Source: Kytococcus schroeteri | GTDB taxonomy: Bacteria > Actinomycetota > Actinomycetes > Actinomycetales > Dermatophilaceae | Reading direction: 5' to 3' | Assembly: GCF_002847825.1 (NCBI RefSeq) | Contig: NZ_PKIZ01000003.1 | Span: 80,412-136,921, forward strand | Length of the DNA stretch: 56,510 bases | In this document: piece by piece, positions 19,064 to 28,683 of the stretch | How positions within the stretch are numbered: the stretch's first letter is position 1 | Layout of the letters: every line of letters begins with the position of its first letter | Translations under genes and position numbers: made by a program | The notes under the pieces: model-generated | The model's database searches: none | Told to the model about the DNA's origin: nothing | The model's input: only the letters and a program-made list of their open reading frames with translations

Positions 19064-21142
19064 TCAGCGGACGGTAATGTCCTTGAGCTGGGCCGACCAC
19101 TTGCCGTCGGGCCCCTGCCCCGTGCCGGTGAACCACACGAAGACGTAGCGGCCCTGGACGGGCTTCTCGGCGGTCCACGTGACGTCGCCACCGCCACGGC
19201 GTCCGCCGATGGTCACGGCACGGCCCACGTCCTGGCTGGGGCCGACGCGGACCTCGTAGGTCCAGTCGCCCTGCGGCATGCCGATGTCGACGGCGTGCAC
19301 GGTCCGCAGGTCACCGAGGTCGACGCGCAGGCCCAGCGCGTCGGTGTAGCCACCGAACGGCGGGTGGTCGTACTTGTGCGTGGACCACGCGAGGTCGGTG
19401 GCCGGGTTGTTGATGCGGTGGGTCCAGTCGGTGTGCTCGTCACCGTCGTGGAAGGGGTCGTAGCCGATGATCCCGTGGAGCCGGTAGGGCTTGCCCGGAG
19501 CACTGCCTTCGCTGGACGGTGCGCTGGCAGAGGGCGATTCGGACGGTGAAGGCCGCGTCTCGCGCGTGGTGGTGGGGCTCTCGGGCGCCTCGGGGGACGG
19601 CGTCGTCGGCGTGGGCGCCGGGGCCGTGGTGGGCTCCGGGGAGTCGGATGCCGTGTCCTGCGTGGTGGGCGTAGGAGTGTCGCCGTCCGTGGCCGTGTCT
19701 GCAGGCTCGGTGCCGGTGGGCCCGTCGGTCTGCGAGGGCGTGCCGGAGTCCGGGGACGGCTCGTCACCCTGACCGGTGGTGTCGTCCGGTGAGGGCGTGA
19801 CGTCCTGCGGCGAGGAGGCCGTCGGGGTCGGTGTGTCCTCCGGGGCGGGCTCCGCCGGCGCGGGAGAACCCGGCTGGGTGGTGCTCGTGGGGGCCGCGCT
19901 GTCCTCGGCGTCGTCGCCGCCCAGGAGGTGGGGCGCGCCGAGCGCGAGCAGGGCCAGGGCGGCCGCTGCCCCCAGGGCCCCGAGGCCGGCGACCAGCAGC
20001 TGCGTGCGCCCCGGGCCACCGGTTCCACCCGCGGCTGCGGCGGCGGGACGGTCCTGAGGACCCTCCTCGGTGCCGTCGGTGTGCGTTGCCTCCGGCGCCT
20101 CGGCGTCGACGGCCTCGCCGGCAGCGGCACCCGTGGCCTCCGGGCCGGACGCCGAGGAGGCCTGACCGGACGCGGCCGCCGAGGCCGCAGCAGCCCCCAC
20201 CACGGGGATGGTCGTGGTCGGCGCGTCCGCAGTCGTCTCCTCGGGGGTGCTCCCGCTCTGCTCGGGGCCCGCCGCGGGGACGGCGGTGGTCACGGCGCCG
20301 GCCGCCGGCACGGCACGGGTGGTGTCCGAGGCCGCACCGCGGTCCCTCCGCCGGCCCCGCCCGGGGACGGTGCTGCTGTTCCACGGGGCCAGGACCTCCG
20401 CGAGCTCGCCGGGGGTGCGGACCTCCTGCCCGTTGAGGACGGGGTGCCCCCCGAGGCCCAGGTGGGAGCAGAGCTCGTCGAGGTCGTGCGGCACGTGGTC
20501 CACCACCTCGGAGGGGCGCACGACACCGAGGCCGTCGCGCTCCGCGCGTGGGAGGGCCGAGGCGGTGTCACCGCCCCAGGTGCCGGTGAGCCCCGCGTGC
20601 AGCAGCGCCAGCAGGCCGCGGGTGTCGCGCTGCGCGGCCCGGTCGGCGTCGAGGGAGTCGGTGCCCGCAAGGGCCGCGGCCAGACCCAGCCCGGTGACCA
20701 CCACCCCGCCGTCGGCGTCACGCCGGAGCGACTCCGGGGTGAGCGCCAGGTGGTGCACGCCGTGGCGCCGGGCCAACTCGAGGGCCAGGGCGGCCTCGCC
20801 CACCAGCCGCCGTGCCTCGTGCGCGGGCAGCGGCCCCTCCTCCACGAGCTCCACGAGCGACCGGGAGCGGGCGTCGTGCTGCGTGACGACCCACTGCAGG
20901 CCGTCCTCCACACCGATGTCGAGCACGCGCGGCAGGCGCCCGTCCTCCACGAGGGCCGCGCGGCGGGCGGCGTCCTGGGCGGCGGCGGCCAGCGGGTGGT
21001 CGTCCGGGGTGATCCAGAGGTCCACGTGGCGGTGCAGCGTGGTGTCGCGGCCGATCCAGCGCTCCACGCCCGGCACCGGGGACCCCGGGTGCAGCAGCTC
21101 GTAACGGCCGTTCACGATGTCACCGGGCTGCAGTGCGGGCAC
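19064..21142 (-). CDS. Membrane pseudokinase with extracellular lectin/discoidin-like domain, next to murJ
   Basis: The 692-codon frame starts at GTG 21140-21142. Residues 1-255 resemble a Ser/Thr kinase fold, but the usual HRD-x-K-x-x-N catalytic loop is replaced by [13 protein letters not shown] (130-142), and no DFG is seen, so it should be catalytically dead. A linker, one transmembrane helix (about 380-405) and a long Thr/Ser/Pro-rich outer stalk follow. The C-terminal 135 residues look like an F5/8-type (discoidin) sugar-binding domain. In Mycobacterium these parts are fused to MurJ (MviN, Rv3910); here they form a separate gene 65 bp after murJ. Likely a regulator or scaffold of lipid II flipping. 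Confidence 0.78.
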   Translation of the reverse strand: MPALQPGDIVNGRYELLHPGSPVPGVERWIGRDTTLHRHVDLWITPDDHPLAAAAQDAARRAALVEDGRLPRVLDIGVEDGLQWVVTQHDARSRSLVELVEEGPLPAHEARRLVGEAALALELARRHGVHHLALTPESLRRDADGGVVVTGLGLAAALAGTDSLDADRAAQRDTRGLLALLHAGLTGTWGGDTASALPRAERDGLGVVRPSEVVDHVPHDLDELCSHLGLGGHPVLNGQEVRTPGELAEVLAPWNSSTVPGRGRRRDRGAASDTTRAVPAAGAVTTAVPAAGPEQSGSTPEETTADAPTTTIPVVGAAAASAAASGQASSASGPEATGAAAGEAVDAEAPEATHTDGTEEGPQDRPAAAAAGGTGGPGRTQLLVAGLGALGAAAALALLALGAPHLLGGDDAEDSAAPTSTTQPGSPAPAEPAPEDTPTPTASSPQDVTPSPDDTTGQGDEPSPDSGTPSQTDGPTGTEPADTATDGDTPTPTTQDTASDSPEPTTAPAPTPTTPSPEAPESPTTTRETRPSPSESPSASAPSSEGSAPGKPYRLHGIIGYDPFHDGDEHTDWTHRINNPATDLAWSTHKYDHPPFGGYTDALGLRVDLGDLRTVHAVDIGMPQGDWTYEVRVGPSQDVGRAVTIGGRRGGGDVTWTAEKPVQGRYVFVWFTGTGQGPDGKWSAQLKDITVR

Positions 21143-21207
21143 GATGTCCTCTCGGTCGGGATGGCGCAGGGGTGCGTCCTGCGAGTGTAGGAGGCCCTAG
21201 GGGCGGC

Positions 21208-22893
21208 TCAGGCGCGCTTCAGGCGGCGCACCACCTGCTGCACCACGCCGGAGACCTCGTCGATGCGCAGCAGCGCGGCCAGCAGGGCGAAGACCCCCAC
21301 GAACACCAGCCCGGCCTGCAGCGCCGTGAAGGCCACCGGCAGCCACTGGTCGGCCACCCGGGGCACCTCGCGGCAGGCGATCTCACCGGGACCCCCGCAG
21401 TGGTTGGACAGGTCCGTGCCGAAGACCAGGGCATCGGCGCCGGTGCGGCGGGCCACCCACTGCATCGAACCCCAGGCGGTGGCCGCCGCGGCCAGACTGG
21501 CCACCGACAGGCGCGCGTAGAAGGCCACGAGGGAGCCCAGCGCCAGCCCGGGCACACGGCGGCGGATGAGCAGGGTGGAGAAGGCCGCACCGCCGAACTG
21601 CGAGAGCGTCTGCGCCAGCGCGATGCCGAGCAGCACCTTCTCCGGCGGCAGCCCCAGGGCGATGAGCGCCATCGCCACGATGAGGCAGGTGGAGAGGATC
21701 TGGATGACGAAGGGCTTGTAGCCCTCCTCGAAGGCGTAGTACGCCCGCTGGAAGAGCGCGATGGCGGCGTAGGGCACCAGTCCGACGGCCAGGACGCCGA
21801 CCGCGAAGCCGATGGCGCGCACCGTGTTGGTGGTCTGCGAGGGGAACATCAGCGCCGCCACGGCCGGGCCCATCACGAGCAGCAGGGCCGCCAGCGGCAT
21901 GACCGCCGCGGTGGTGCTGCGCAGGCCGCGGCGCAGGTCGCCGGCCACGCCGGCCATGTCGCGGTCGTGGATGCGGCGCGACATGGCCGGGTACATGGCC
22001 GTGAGCAGGCTGACCGTCACCAGGCTGTGCGGCAGCATGAAGATGAGGAAGGCGCTGGTGTAGGCGGCCTGCCCGGCCACGCCGTGGGGTGCGTGCGAGA
22101 GGACCGACTTGTTGGCCATGACGCCCAACTGGGCCACGACGATGGTGGCCAGCGACCACATCGCCACCTGGGAGGCCGAGCGCAGCCCCACCCCGCGGAA
22201 GCCCCAGCGCGGCCGGTAGCGGAACCCGACCTTGCGCAGCGGCGGGATCAGTGCCACGGCCTGGATGACGATGCCGAGCGTGGCACTGCCGCCCAGCAGC
22301 AGGACCATCGGCCAGGTGACGTCGGCGACCCGCGGCTCGCGCGGGAAGACCAGCAGGTAGGCCACGATGCCGGCGATCTGCACCACGTTGGCCAGCACCG
22401 GCGTCCACATGTACGGGCCGAAGTTCTCACGGCTGGTGAGCACCTGCCCCAGCAGCGTGTACAGGCCGTAGAAGAAGATCTGCGGCAGGCACAGCATCGT
22501 GAAGAAGACCGAGAGCCGCGCCGTCTCCGGGGAGTAGCCCGACCCGTAGAGCGCCACGAGCAGCGGCGAGGCCAGCACGGCCACCACGGTGAGTGCGCCC
22601 ATGATGACCAGCGCCAGGGTGAGCAGCCGGTCGGTGAAGTCCTGACCGCCGTCGGAGTGGCGCATCGCCTTGGTGAGCTGCGGCACGAGCACCGCGTTGA
22701 GCACACCCCCGGCGATGATGATGAACAGCACGTTGGGCAGCTGGTTGGCCGTGTCGAAGGCGTTGCCGACGTCGGTGGCGGCACCGAGCGCCGCGGTCAG
22801 CAGGGCCACGCGCACCAGTCCGAGCACGCGGGAGGTGAGCGTGCCGGCGGCCATGAGGGCGGCGTTGCGGCCCACGGAGGAGGAGTTGCTCAC
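21208..22893 (-). CDS. murJ: Lipid II flippase MurJ (MviN)
   Basis: The 561-codon integral membrane protein shows about 14 hydrophobic segments, starting GRNAALMAAGTLTSRVLGLVR, the typical MurJ opening. The conserved PNVLFIIIAGG and a central YAFEEGYKPF motif are present. MurJ moves the peptidoglycan precursor lipid II across the membrane. It starts at GTG 22891-22893, 22 bp after the DUF6049 gene. Unlike mycobacterial MviN it ends after the membrane domain; the pseudokinase part is encoded by the next gene. Confidence 0.95.
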   Translation of the reverse strand: MSNSSSVGRNAALMAAGTLTSRVLGLVRVALLTAALGAATDVGNAFDTANQLPNVLFIIIAGGVLNAVLVPQLTKAMRHSDGGQDFTDRLLTLALVIMGALTVVAVLASPLLVALYGSGYSPETARLSVFFTMLCLPQIFFYGLYTLLGQVLTSRENFGPYMWTPVLANVVQIAGIVAYLLVFPREPRVADVTWPMVLLLGGSATLGIVIQAVALIPPLRKVGFRYRPRWGFRGVGLRSASQVAMWSLATIVVAQLGVMANKSVLSHAPHGVAGQAAYTSAFLIFMLPHSLVTVSLLTAMYPAMSRRIHDRDMAGVAGDLRRGLRSTTAAVMPLAALLLVMGPAVAALMFPSQTTNTVRAIGFAVGVLAVGLVPYAAIALFQRAYYAFEEGYKPFVIQILSTCLIVAMALIALGLPPEKVLLGIALAQTLSQFGGAAFSTLLIRRRVPGLALGSLVAFYARLSVASLAAAATAWGSMQWVARRTGADALVFGTDLSNHCGGPGEIACREVPRVADQWLPVAFTALQAGLVFVGVFALLAALLRIDEVSGVVQQVVRRLKRA

Positions 22894-22915
22894 GGGGGTC
22901 TCCGGTCTGGGACGG

Positions 22916-24970
22916 TCAGGAGGGCGGTGGGGTGGCTCCGGCCCGCACCTGGCGCACCGTGCGCCAGGCGCCGAACCCGATGAGGAGCGCGGTCACGATA
23001 CCGATGCCGGCGTACCACCAGCCGGTGGCGGGCCGGGCGTTCACGGTGACCTCGCCGCGGGCCAGCACGCGCCCGCCGTCGGGGGTGGTGACCAGGATGC
23101 GCACCGGCACCTGGCCGGCGGCGTGGGTGCGGGCGGTGAACGAGGTGCTCGCCCGGCCACGGGCCCCCAGCCCCAGGGACCCCTCGGGCTGGTCGGCGGT
23201 GACGCGGTCGTTGCCGGGCCGCACCACCACGCGGAGGTCGTGGAACGAGGTGGTGCTGCTGTTGGCCACGGTGGCGCGCAGCTCGGCGTCGTCGGCCAGC
23301 AGGTTCACGGTGCTGTCCTCCACGTCGAGGGCGCGGAGGAGGTCGTCGGTGGTGCGGTGCAGCTCCGTCCACGACTGCTGGCGCTGCTCCTCGTTCTCCC
23401 AGACGGTGGAGAGCTGGGCCAGCGGGCCGTCGCGCAGCAGGTCGGTGGGCCCGCGGTCGACCACCTCCGCGAGGGCCGCGGCGTCCCCGGTCACGGAGGG
23501 CAGCTCGGCCGGCGGCGAGGGGCGCGGGGTGCGCGGCTCGATGGCGGGCCAGGAGGCAGTGCCCTCGGGCGCCTCGGTGGGGCAGTCCCGGGTGCACGCG
23601 AGCATCTCGGCGGCGGGCACGGACTGCAGCCAGGGGGCCGAAGTGGCCAGGTCCACCGCGTGCCGCAGGGCGGCGGCGTCCACGCGGGCCGGGTCCGGGG
23701 CCAGCACGAGGTCGGGGACCTGCCCCGGGTCCGCACCGTGGGCCTCCCGGGTCTCGTCGGCCAGGAGCGTGAGCCCCAGCAGGGCCTGTCCGGGCAGCGC
23801 CCGTCCGCCGGCGTCGCCCTGAGGTGCGCTCTCCTGCTCGCCGAGGTGGTGGCTCGAGGCCTGGTCGACCCACCCCACCCGGTGGCCGCGCCACCAGTTG
23901 CCCGGGTCCGCGGCGGCGTCCCGACCGCTGGCCGTGTCCTCGCCGCGGAAGCCGGAGGGGGCCAGCACCACGGTGTCCTCGGCGGTGGCGTCCACGAGGC
24001 GGTGCAGCCGGGGGTCGTCGCTGCCCTGCCGTCCGGAGCTGGAGCTCAGGTCCAGCACCAGGGGACGCTCCACGCCCTCCTGCGGAGCGGTGGCATGGCG
24101 CCACAGGGACTCCCGGGCGGGGTCCACGTCGAGTGGGTCCACGGCGTGCCGGACCAGGCGCCACGCACCGTCACGGGAGGTCCCCAGGGCGTCGGCGCGG
24201 TCACCGGAGAGGTGGGGCACCACCGCGGGGTCCACGACGGGCGTGACGCGGTCCCCGAGGTCCGTGGCGGCCGCCACCGACCCGCTGAGGTCGAGGGCGC
24301 GGGTCCAGGCCGCGCGTCGCTCGTCGTCCTCCTCGTCGAGGAGAGCGGCCGACAGGGGAGCCGTGGCCCCCACCGCCCAGCCGACGCGGGCGGTGGTCCG
24401 GTCCACCCCGCCCTCGGGCAGCACGGGCACGACGGTGCGCTGCACGTCGAGCAGGCGGCGCTCGCCGTCCACCACCCCGGAGACGGCCACGGAGACCGGC
24501 AGCACGCGGGGGCGGTCCACGGTGGGGCTCGTGAGGTCGAGGGCCACCTCGCGGGAGGCGCCGATGCTGAGGCGTCCCGCGCTGCGCACCTGCTCGCGCC
24601 GACGCTCGCCGCCCCCGGCGTCGAGCCAGGCGGTCACCTCCTTGCGGCTGTCCAGCGGGGCGGCCGTGGAGAGGGTGACGCGCAGGTCGGTCACCTCGGT
24701 GTCGGCGGCGGTGAGCGATGCGGTGAGCCGCACGTCGTGGCCCCCGGTCACCCACCCCGGGGCCACCTCGTCGACCCGCAGGTCCACCGGGGGGCGGTCG
24801 GCCGCGGCCTCGGCGGGCAGGTGGCGTCCCGTGACCGAGGAGGAGGGGAGGTGCGCGGCGGTGGCCGCCGGTGCGGGCAGGGCCGAGGGCAGGAGCGCAC
24901 CCCCCACGGCCGCGAGGGCCACCCCCAGTCGCAGGCCCCGCCGGGTCAGCCGCCGCACAGCCGGCGCCAC
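22916..24970 (-). CDS. DUF6049 family secreted/membrane-anchored protein
   Basis: The protein has about 684 residues. The start used is GTG 24968-24970, overlapping the NUDIX gene by 25 nt; GTG 24956-24958 is an alternative and neither has a strong ribosome site. A basic start and hydrophobic stretch (about residues 10-40) look like a signal peptide. The body is a long soluble extracellular region, and a single C-terminal transmembrane helix (WWYAGIGIVTALLIGFGAW) with a short basic tail anchors it. It matches mycobacterial Rv3909 in position, between NUDIX and murJ. Its function is not established; the linkage suggests cell-wall assembly. Confidence 0.8.
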   Translation of the reverse strand: MAPAVRRLTRRGLRLGVALAAVGGALLPSALPAPAATAAHLPSSSVTGRHLPAEAAADRPPVDLRVDEVAPGWVTGGHDVRLTASLTAADTEVTDLRVTLSTAAPLDSRKEVTAWLDAGGGERRREQVRSAGRLSIGASREVALDLTSPTVDRPRVLPVSVAVSGVVDGERRLLDVQRTVVPVLPEGGVDRTTARVGWAVGATAPLSAALLDEEDDERRAAWTRALDLSGSVAAATDLGDRVTPVVDPAVVPHLSGDRADALGTSRDGAWRLVRHAVDPLDVDPARESLWRHATAPQEGVERPLVLDLSSSSGRQGSDDPRLHRLVDATAEDTVVLAPSGFRGEDTASGRDAAADPGNWWRGHRVGWVDQASSHHLGEQESAPQGDAGGRALPGQALLGLTLLADETREAHGADPGQVPDLVLAPDPARVDAAALRHAVDLATSAPWLQSVPAAEMLACTRDCPTEAPEGTASWPAIEPRTPRPSPPAELPSVTGDAAALAEVVDRGPTDLLRDGPLAQLSTVWENEEQRQQSWTELHRTTDDLLRALDVEDSTVNLLADDAELRATVANSSTTSFHDLRVVVRPGNDRVTADQPEGSLGLGARGRASTSFTARTHAAGQVPVRILVTTPDGGRVLARGEVTVNARPATGWWYAGIGIVTALLIGFGAWRTVRQVRAGATPPPS

Positions 24971-25428
24971 GCCATCTGGGCGATGCGTCGCTCGTTGGGG
25001 AAGGTCAGGGTGCGGTGCGCGTGCGCGAGGTCGAACCACTGCACGTCCACGGCCTCGTGGTCCGGGTCCTCCTCCACCGTGAGGTGACCGCCCACCGCCT
25101 CGAGGAGGAAGTGGTGCACCCGCTTGTGGATGCGGCGCTCGGGGGTGGAGAACCAGTAGTCGATGGTGCCCAGCGTGAGCACGGGGCGCGACCGGATGCC
25201 GGTCTCCTCGGCCACCTCGCGGACCGCCGTCTCCACGAGCGTCTCACCGGCCTCCACGTGGCCCTTGGGGAGGCACCACTCGAGGCGGTGGGCGCGGTTG
25301 AAGCGGGCGATGAGGGCCAGCCGGGCCCGTCCGGGCTCCACCGTGACGACCACCCCGCCGGCGGAGGTCTCGCGCATCGAGGGCAGCCGCCGAGGCGACT
25401 GCACCGCGTGATGCATCGAGAGAGTCAT
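24946..25428 (-). CDS. NUDIX hydrolase (MutT4-like)
   Basis: The 160-codon protein contains a complete Nudix box, GHVEAGETLVETAVREVAEETGI in pattern (G-x5-E-x7-REVAEE-x-G), near residues 55-77. These enzymes cleave nucleoside diphosphate-linked substrates. Position next to pcnA and DUF6049 matches mycobacterial mutT4 (Rv3908). The start ATG 25426-25428 lacks a ribosome site, but a TACCAT hexamer ends 6 nt upstream, suggesting a leaderless mRNA. Confidence 0.9.
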   Translation of the reverse strand: MTLSMHHAVQSPRRLPSMRETSAGGVVVTVEPGRARLALIARFNRAHRLEWCLPKGHVEAGETLVETAVREVAEETGIRSRPVLTLGTIDYWFSTPERRIHKRVHHFLLEAVGGHLTVEEDPDHEAVDVQWFDLAHAHRTLTFPNERRIAQMAWRRLCGG

Positions 25429-25434
25429 CTGGAC

Positions 25435-25440
25435 ATGGTA
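25435..25440 (-). promoter_or_regulatory. -10 element for leaderless NUDIX transcript
   Basis: Read on the minus strand this is TACCAT followed by 6 nt and then the ATG of the NUDIX gene. That spacing puts the transcription start at or next to the start codon, as in leaderless actinobacterial mRNAs. No strong -35 is seen. Confidence 0.5.
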
Positions 25441-25492
25441 GCGGCCTGACCTGCGAGGACGTCTGCCGACCGACCTGCCGGGCGGCCCCCCG

Positions 25493-25498
25493 TAGACT
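25493..25498 (+). promoter_or_regulatory. -10 element of the pcnA promoter
   Basis: TAGACT lies 42 nt before the pcnA GTG, with CCGACC 17 bp upstream as a weak -35. It is in the 111-bp divergent gap between the NUDIX and pcnA genes. Confidence 0.4.
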
Positions 25499-25539
25499 CG
25501 TGCGCCGCGCCCGTCCCGACCCAGGAGCACTGTCCTGCC

Positions 25540-26994
25540 GTGACCGACACCCCCACCTCCGAGCTGTTCCAGCGTGCCCTGCAGCACCTGGCTCCCGTGA
25601 TGCCGCTCCTCAGCGAGCTCGGGGAGCGCTTCGCCGCCGCCGGCTTCGAGCTGGCCCTCGTGGGCGGGCCCGTGCGCGACGCCTTCCTCGGTCGCACTTC
25701 ACCCGACCTGGACCTCACCACCGACGCCCGGCCCGACGACATCGAGGCCGTGCTGGAGGGGTGGGCGGACGCCACCTGGGACCTCGGCCGCGCCTTCGGC
25801 ACCATCGGGGCGCGCAAGGGCGAGGAGATGGTGGAGATCACCACCTACCGCTCCGACGTGTACGACCGCGCCAGCCGCAAGCCCGAGGTGCGCTTCGGCG
25901 AGAGCCTCACCGACGACCTGGTGCGCCGGGACTTCACCGTGAACGCCATGGCGCTGCGCCTGCCGCAGCTGGAGTTCGTGGACCCCCACAGCGGGCTCGA
26001 GGCGCTCGCCGCGGGCGAGCTGGACACCCCCACCGTGCCCGAGGAGTCCTTCGCCGACGACCCGCTGCGCATGATGCGGGCCTGCCGCTTCGCCGCGCAG
26101 CTGGGGCTGGTGCCCTCGGCCCGGGTGATGGGCGCGATGCAGGAGATGGCCGCCAGCATCGAGATCGTCTCGGCCGAGCGGGTGCGCGACGAGCTCACCA
26201 AGCTGCTGCTGGCCGACCGGCCGCGCGCCGGGCTCGAGGTGTTCGTGCACACCGGGCTGGCCGAGCAGGTGCTGCCGGAGCTGCCCGCGCTGCAGCTGGA
26301 GACCGACGAGCACCACCGCCACAAGGACGTCTACGAGCACTCCCTCATCGTGCTGGAGCAGGCGATCGACCTGGAGGGCCCGCGCGAGGGGGCCGCCGAG
26401 GAGGTGCCGCACCGCGACCTCGTGCTGCGCCTGGCCGCGCTGCTGCACGACATCGGCAAGCCGCCGACGCGCCGCTTCCTGCCCGGGGGGCGCGTGAGCT
26501 TCCACCACCACGAGGTGGTGGGCGCCAAGATGGCCCGCAAGCGGCTGCGTGCCCTGCGCTACGACAAGGACACCATCCGCGACGTGGTGCGCCTGGTGGA
26601 GCTGCACCTGCGCTTCCACGGCTACGGCGAGGGCGAGTGGACGGACTCCGCGGTCCGCCGGTACGTCACCGACGCCGGTCCGATGCTGTCGCGGCTGCAC
26701 CTGCTGACCCGGGCCGACTGCACCACCCGCAACCAGCGCAAGGCCGCCCGGCTGAGCCGGACCTACGACGAGCTCGAGGAGCGGATCGACCGCATCCAGG
26801 CTGAGGAGGAGCTGGCGGCGGTGCGCCCGGAGCTCAACGGGCACCAGATCATGCAGGTGCTGGACATCCCGCCGGGCCCGGTGCTCGGCGAGGCCTACGA
26901 CCACCTACTGCAGTACCGGCTCGACGCCGGGCCGGTGGGTGCCGAGGCGGCGGAGGCCGAGCTGCGGCGCTGGTGGGCGGCCCGCGAGGCCTGA
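25540..26994 (+). CDS. pcnA: CCA tRNA nucleotidyltransferase / poly(A) polymerase family
   Basis: Class II tRNA nucleotidyltransferases add CCA to tRNA 3' ends. The 484-codon frame starts at GTG 25540-25542; AGGAG lies rather far upstream. The catalytic head shows LVGGPVRDAFLG and SPDLDLTT (about 41-62) with RRDFTVNAMAL near 128. A C-terminal HD domain (LLHDIGKPPTRR near 305, HHHEVVGAKM) is the actinobacterial architecture. It corresponds to Rv3907c, divergent from the NUDIX gene as in mycobacteria. Confidence 0.95.
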   Translation: MTDTPTSELFQRALQHLAPVMPLLSELGERFAAAGFELALVGGPVRDAFLGRTSPDLDLTTDARPDDIEAVLEGWADATWDLGRAFGTIGARKGEEMVEITTYRSDVYDRASRKPEVRFGESLTDDLVRRDFTVNAMALRLPQLEFVDPHSGLEALAAGELDTPTVPEESFADDPLRMMRACRFAAQLGLVPSARVMGAMQEMAASIEIVSAERVRDELTKLLLADRPRAGLEVFVHTGLAEQVLPELPALQLETDEHHRHKDVYEHSLIVLEQAIDLEGPREGAAEEVPHRDLVLRLAALLHDIGKPPTRRFLPGGRVSFHHHEVVGAKMARKRLRALRYDKDTIRDVVRLVELHLRFHGYGEGEWTDSAVRRYVTDAGPMLSRLHLLTRADCTTRNQRKAARLSRTYDELEERIDRIQAEEELAAVRPELNGHQIMQVLDIPPGPVLGEAYDHLLQYRLDAGPVGAEAAEAELRRWWAAREA

Positions 26995-26998
26995 GGGG

Positions 26999-27217
26999 TC
27001 AGTCCGAGAGGACGACGAGCGAGTCGCCCTCCTGGACGACGTCGCCGGGGGCCACGTGCACGGCCTCGACGGTGCCGTCGGCCTCGGCCAGCACCGGGAT
27101 CTCCATCTTCATGGACTCCAGGAGCGCCACTTCGGTGCCGGCCTGCACCTTCTGGCCGACCGTGACGTGGACGGCGGCGACACCTGCGACGAGTTCGGAG
27201 AGGATCTGCTGGCTCAT
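26999..27217 (-). CDS. Small biotin/lipoyl carrier protein (TB7.3-like)
   Basis: The 72-codon protein is a free-standing biotinyl domain with the ESMKMEIPV attachment motif (Lys near residue 37) and a symmetric second half ending GDVVQEGDSLVVL. It starts at ATG 27215-27217 behind GGGAG. It resembles mycobacterial TB7.3 (Rv3221c), a carrier that is not fused to a carboxylase. No carboxylase or biotin ligase is nearby, so its partner is unknown. Confidence 0.9.
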   Translation of the reverse strand: MSQQILSELVAGVAAVHVTVGQKVQAGTEVALLESMKMEIPVLAEADGTVEAVHVAPGDVVQEGDSLVVLSD

Positions 27218-27333
27218 GGTGGGGATTCTCCCACCGCCGGGCGCGGGGCCGCGTGCGCGTCGGCCCGGCACCCGGCATCGCATATCGTGAGCCGGAACCC
27301 GCGAGGGCCCGTGAGGGCGAAGGAGGCACGCGA

Positions 27334-28647
27334 ATGCGCGTTGCAGTGATCGGTACCGGCTACCTGGGGGCCGTGCACGCCGCCGGGATGGCCCACCTGG
27401 GCTTCGACACGGTCGGGGTGGACGTCGACGAGGCCAAGGTCGCTGCGCTGCAGTCCGGCACGAGCCCGTTCTACGAGCCGGGGTTCGACCCCATCCTCGC
27501 CGAGCAGGTGGCCAGCGGCCGGCTGCGCTTCAGCACCGACTTCTCCGAGATCTCCGACGCCGACGTGGTGTTCATCGGGGTGGGCACGCCGCAGAAGGCC
27601 GACTCCCACGCCGCGGACCTCACCTACATCGACTCCGCGATCGCCTCCATCACCCCGCACCTCAAGGACGGCGCGCTGGTGGCCGGCAAGTCCACCGTGC
27701 CGGTGGGCACCGCGCAGCGCCTGGCCGAGTACGTGGCCGAGCACACCCCCGAGGGCGTGACCGCCGAGCTGGCGTGGAACCCGGAGTTCCTCCGCGAGGG
27801 CTTCGCGGTCCAGGACACGCTGCACCCCGACCGGCTGGTCTTCGGCGTGACCTCCGAGCGCGCCGAGAAGGTCCTGCGCGAGGTGTACGCGCAGACGATC
27901 GAACAGGACGGCACGCCCGTGGTGGTGACCGACCTGCCCACCGCCGAGCTGGTGAAGGTGGCCGCCAACTCCTTCCTGGCCACCAAGATCTCGTTCATCA
28001 ACGCGATGGCCGAGATCTGCGAGTTCGCCGGCGCGGACGTCACCAAGCTGGCCGACGCCATCGGCCACGACGACCGCATCGGCCGCAAGTTCCTCAACGC
28101 CGGTGTGGGCTTCGGCGGTGGCTGCCTGCCCAAGGACATCCGTGCCTTCTCCGCCCGCGCGGGCGAGCTGGGGGCCGGGCACGCGCTGGAGTTCCTCGCC
28201 GAGATCGACAAGATCAACTCCCGCCGCCGCGAGCACGTGGTGGAGCTGGCCCGCCGCGAGCTGGGCGGCGACCTGCACGGCCGCCGCGTGGCGGTGCTCG
28301 GTGCGGCGTTCAAGCCCAACTCCGACGACGTGCGCGACTCCCCGGCGCTGGCCGTGGCCGGCCAGCTGCACCTGGCGGGTGCCGACGTGCACGTCTTCGA
28401 CCCCAAGGGCATGGCCAACGCGGCCAAGGTCTACCCGACCCTCACCTACGCGGGCTCCGCGCAGGACGCCATCACCGGCGCCGACCTCGTGGTGCACCTG
28501 ACGGAGTGGAAGGAGTTCCGCGAGTTGGACCCCGCGGCGCTCAAGGAGATCGTGGGCCGGCCCACCGTCATCGACGGCCGCAACGCCCTGGACGCCGAGG
28601 CCTGGCGCGCCGCCGGCTGGACCTACCGGGGGCTCGGCCGCCCCTGA
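27334..28647 (+). CDS. UDP-glucose 6-dehydrogenase
   Basis: The 437-codon frame starts at ATG 27334-27336 with AAGGAGG upstream. The NAD-binding GTGYLG is at residues 7-12. The catalytic Cys is residue 264 in GFGGGCLPKD, and WNPEFLREG plus the second Rossmann fold (AFKPNSDDVRDSPAL) are complete. It oxidises UDP-glucose to UDP-glucuronic acid, a likely precursor for the acidic glycan whose genes follow. It is transcribed opposite to the polysaccharide genes, from the 116-bp gap shared with the biotinyl-carrier gene. Confidence 0.92.
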   Translation: MRVAVIGTGYLGAVHAAGMAHLGFDTVGVDVDEAKVAALQSGTSPFYEPGFDPILAEQVASGRLRFSTDFSEISDADVVFIGVGTPQKADSHAADLTYIDSAIASITPHLKDGALVAGKSTVPVGTAQRLAEYVAEHTPEGVTAELAWNPEFLREGFAVQDTLHPDRLVFGVTSERAEKVLREVYAQTIEQDGTPVVVTDLPTAELVKVAANSFLATKISFINAMAEICEFAGADVTKLADAIGHDDRIGRKFLNAGVGFGGGCLPKDIRAFSARAGELGAGHALEFLAEIDKINSRRREHVVELARRELGGDLHGRRVAVLGAAFKPNSDDVRDSPALAVAGQLHLAGADVHVFDPKGMANAAKVYPTLTYAGSAQDAITGADLVVHLTEWKEFRELDPAALKEIVGRPTVIDGRNALDAEAWRAAGWTYRGLGRP

Positions 28648-28683
28648 GGCCCGAGCACCGACCGGTTGCGCCGCGTCGTCCCC

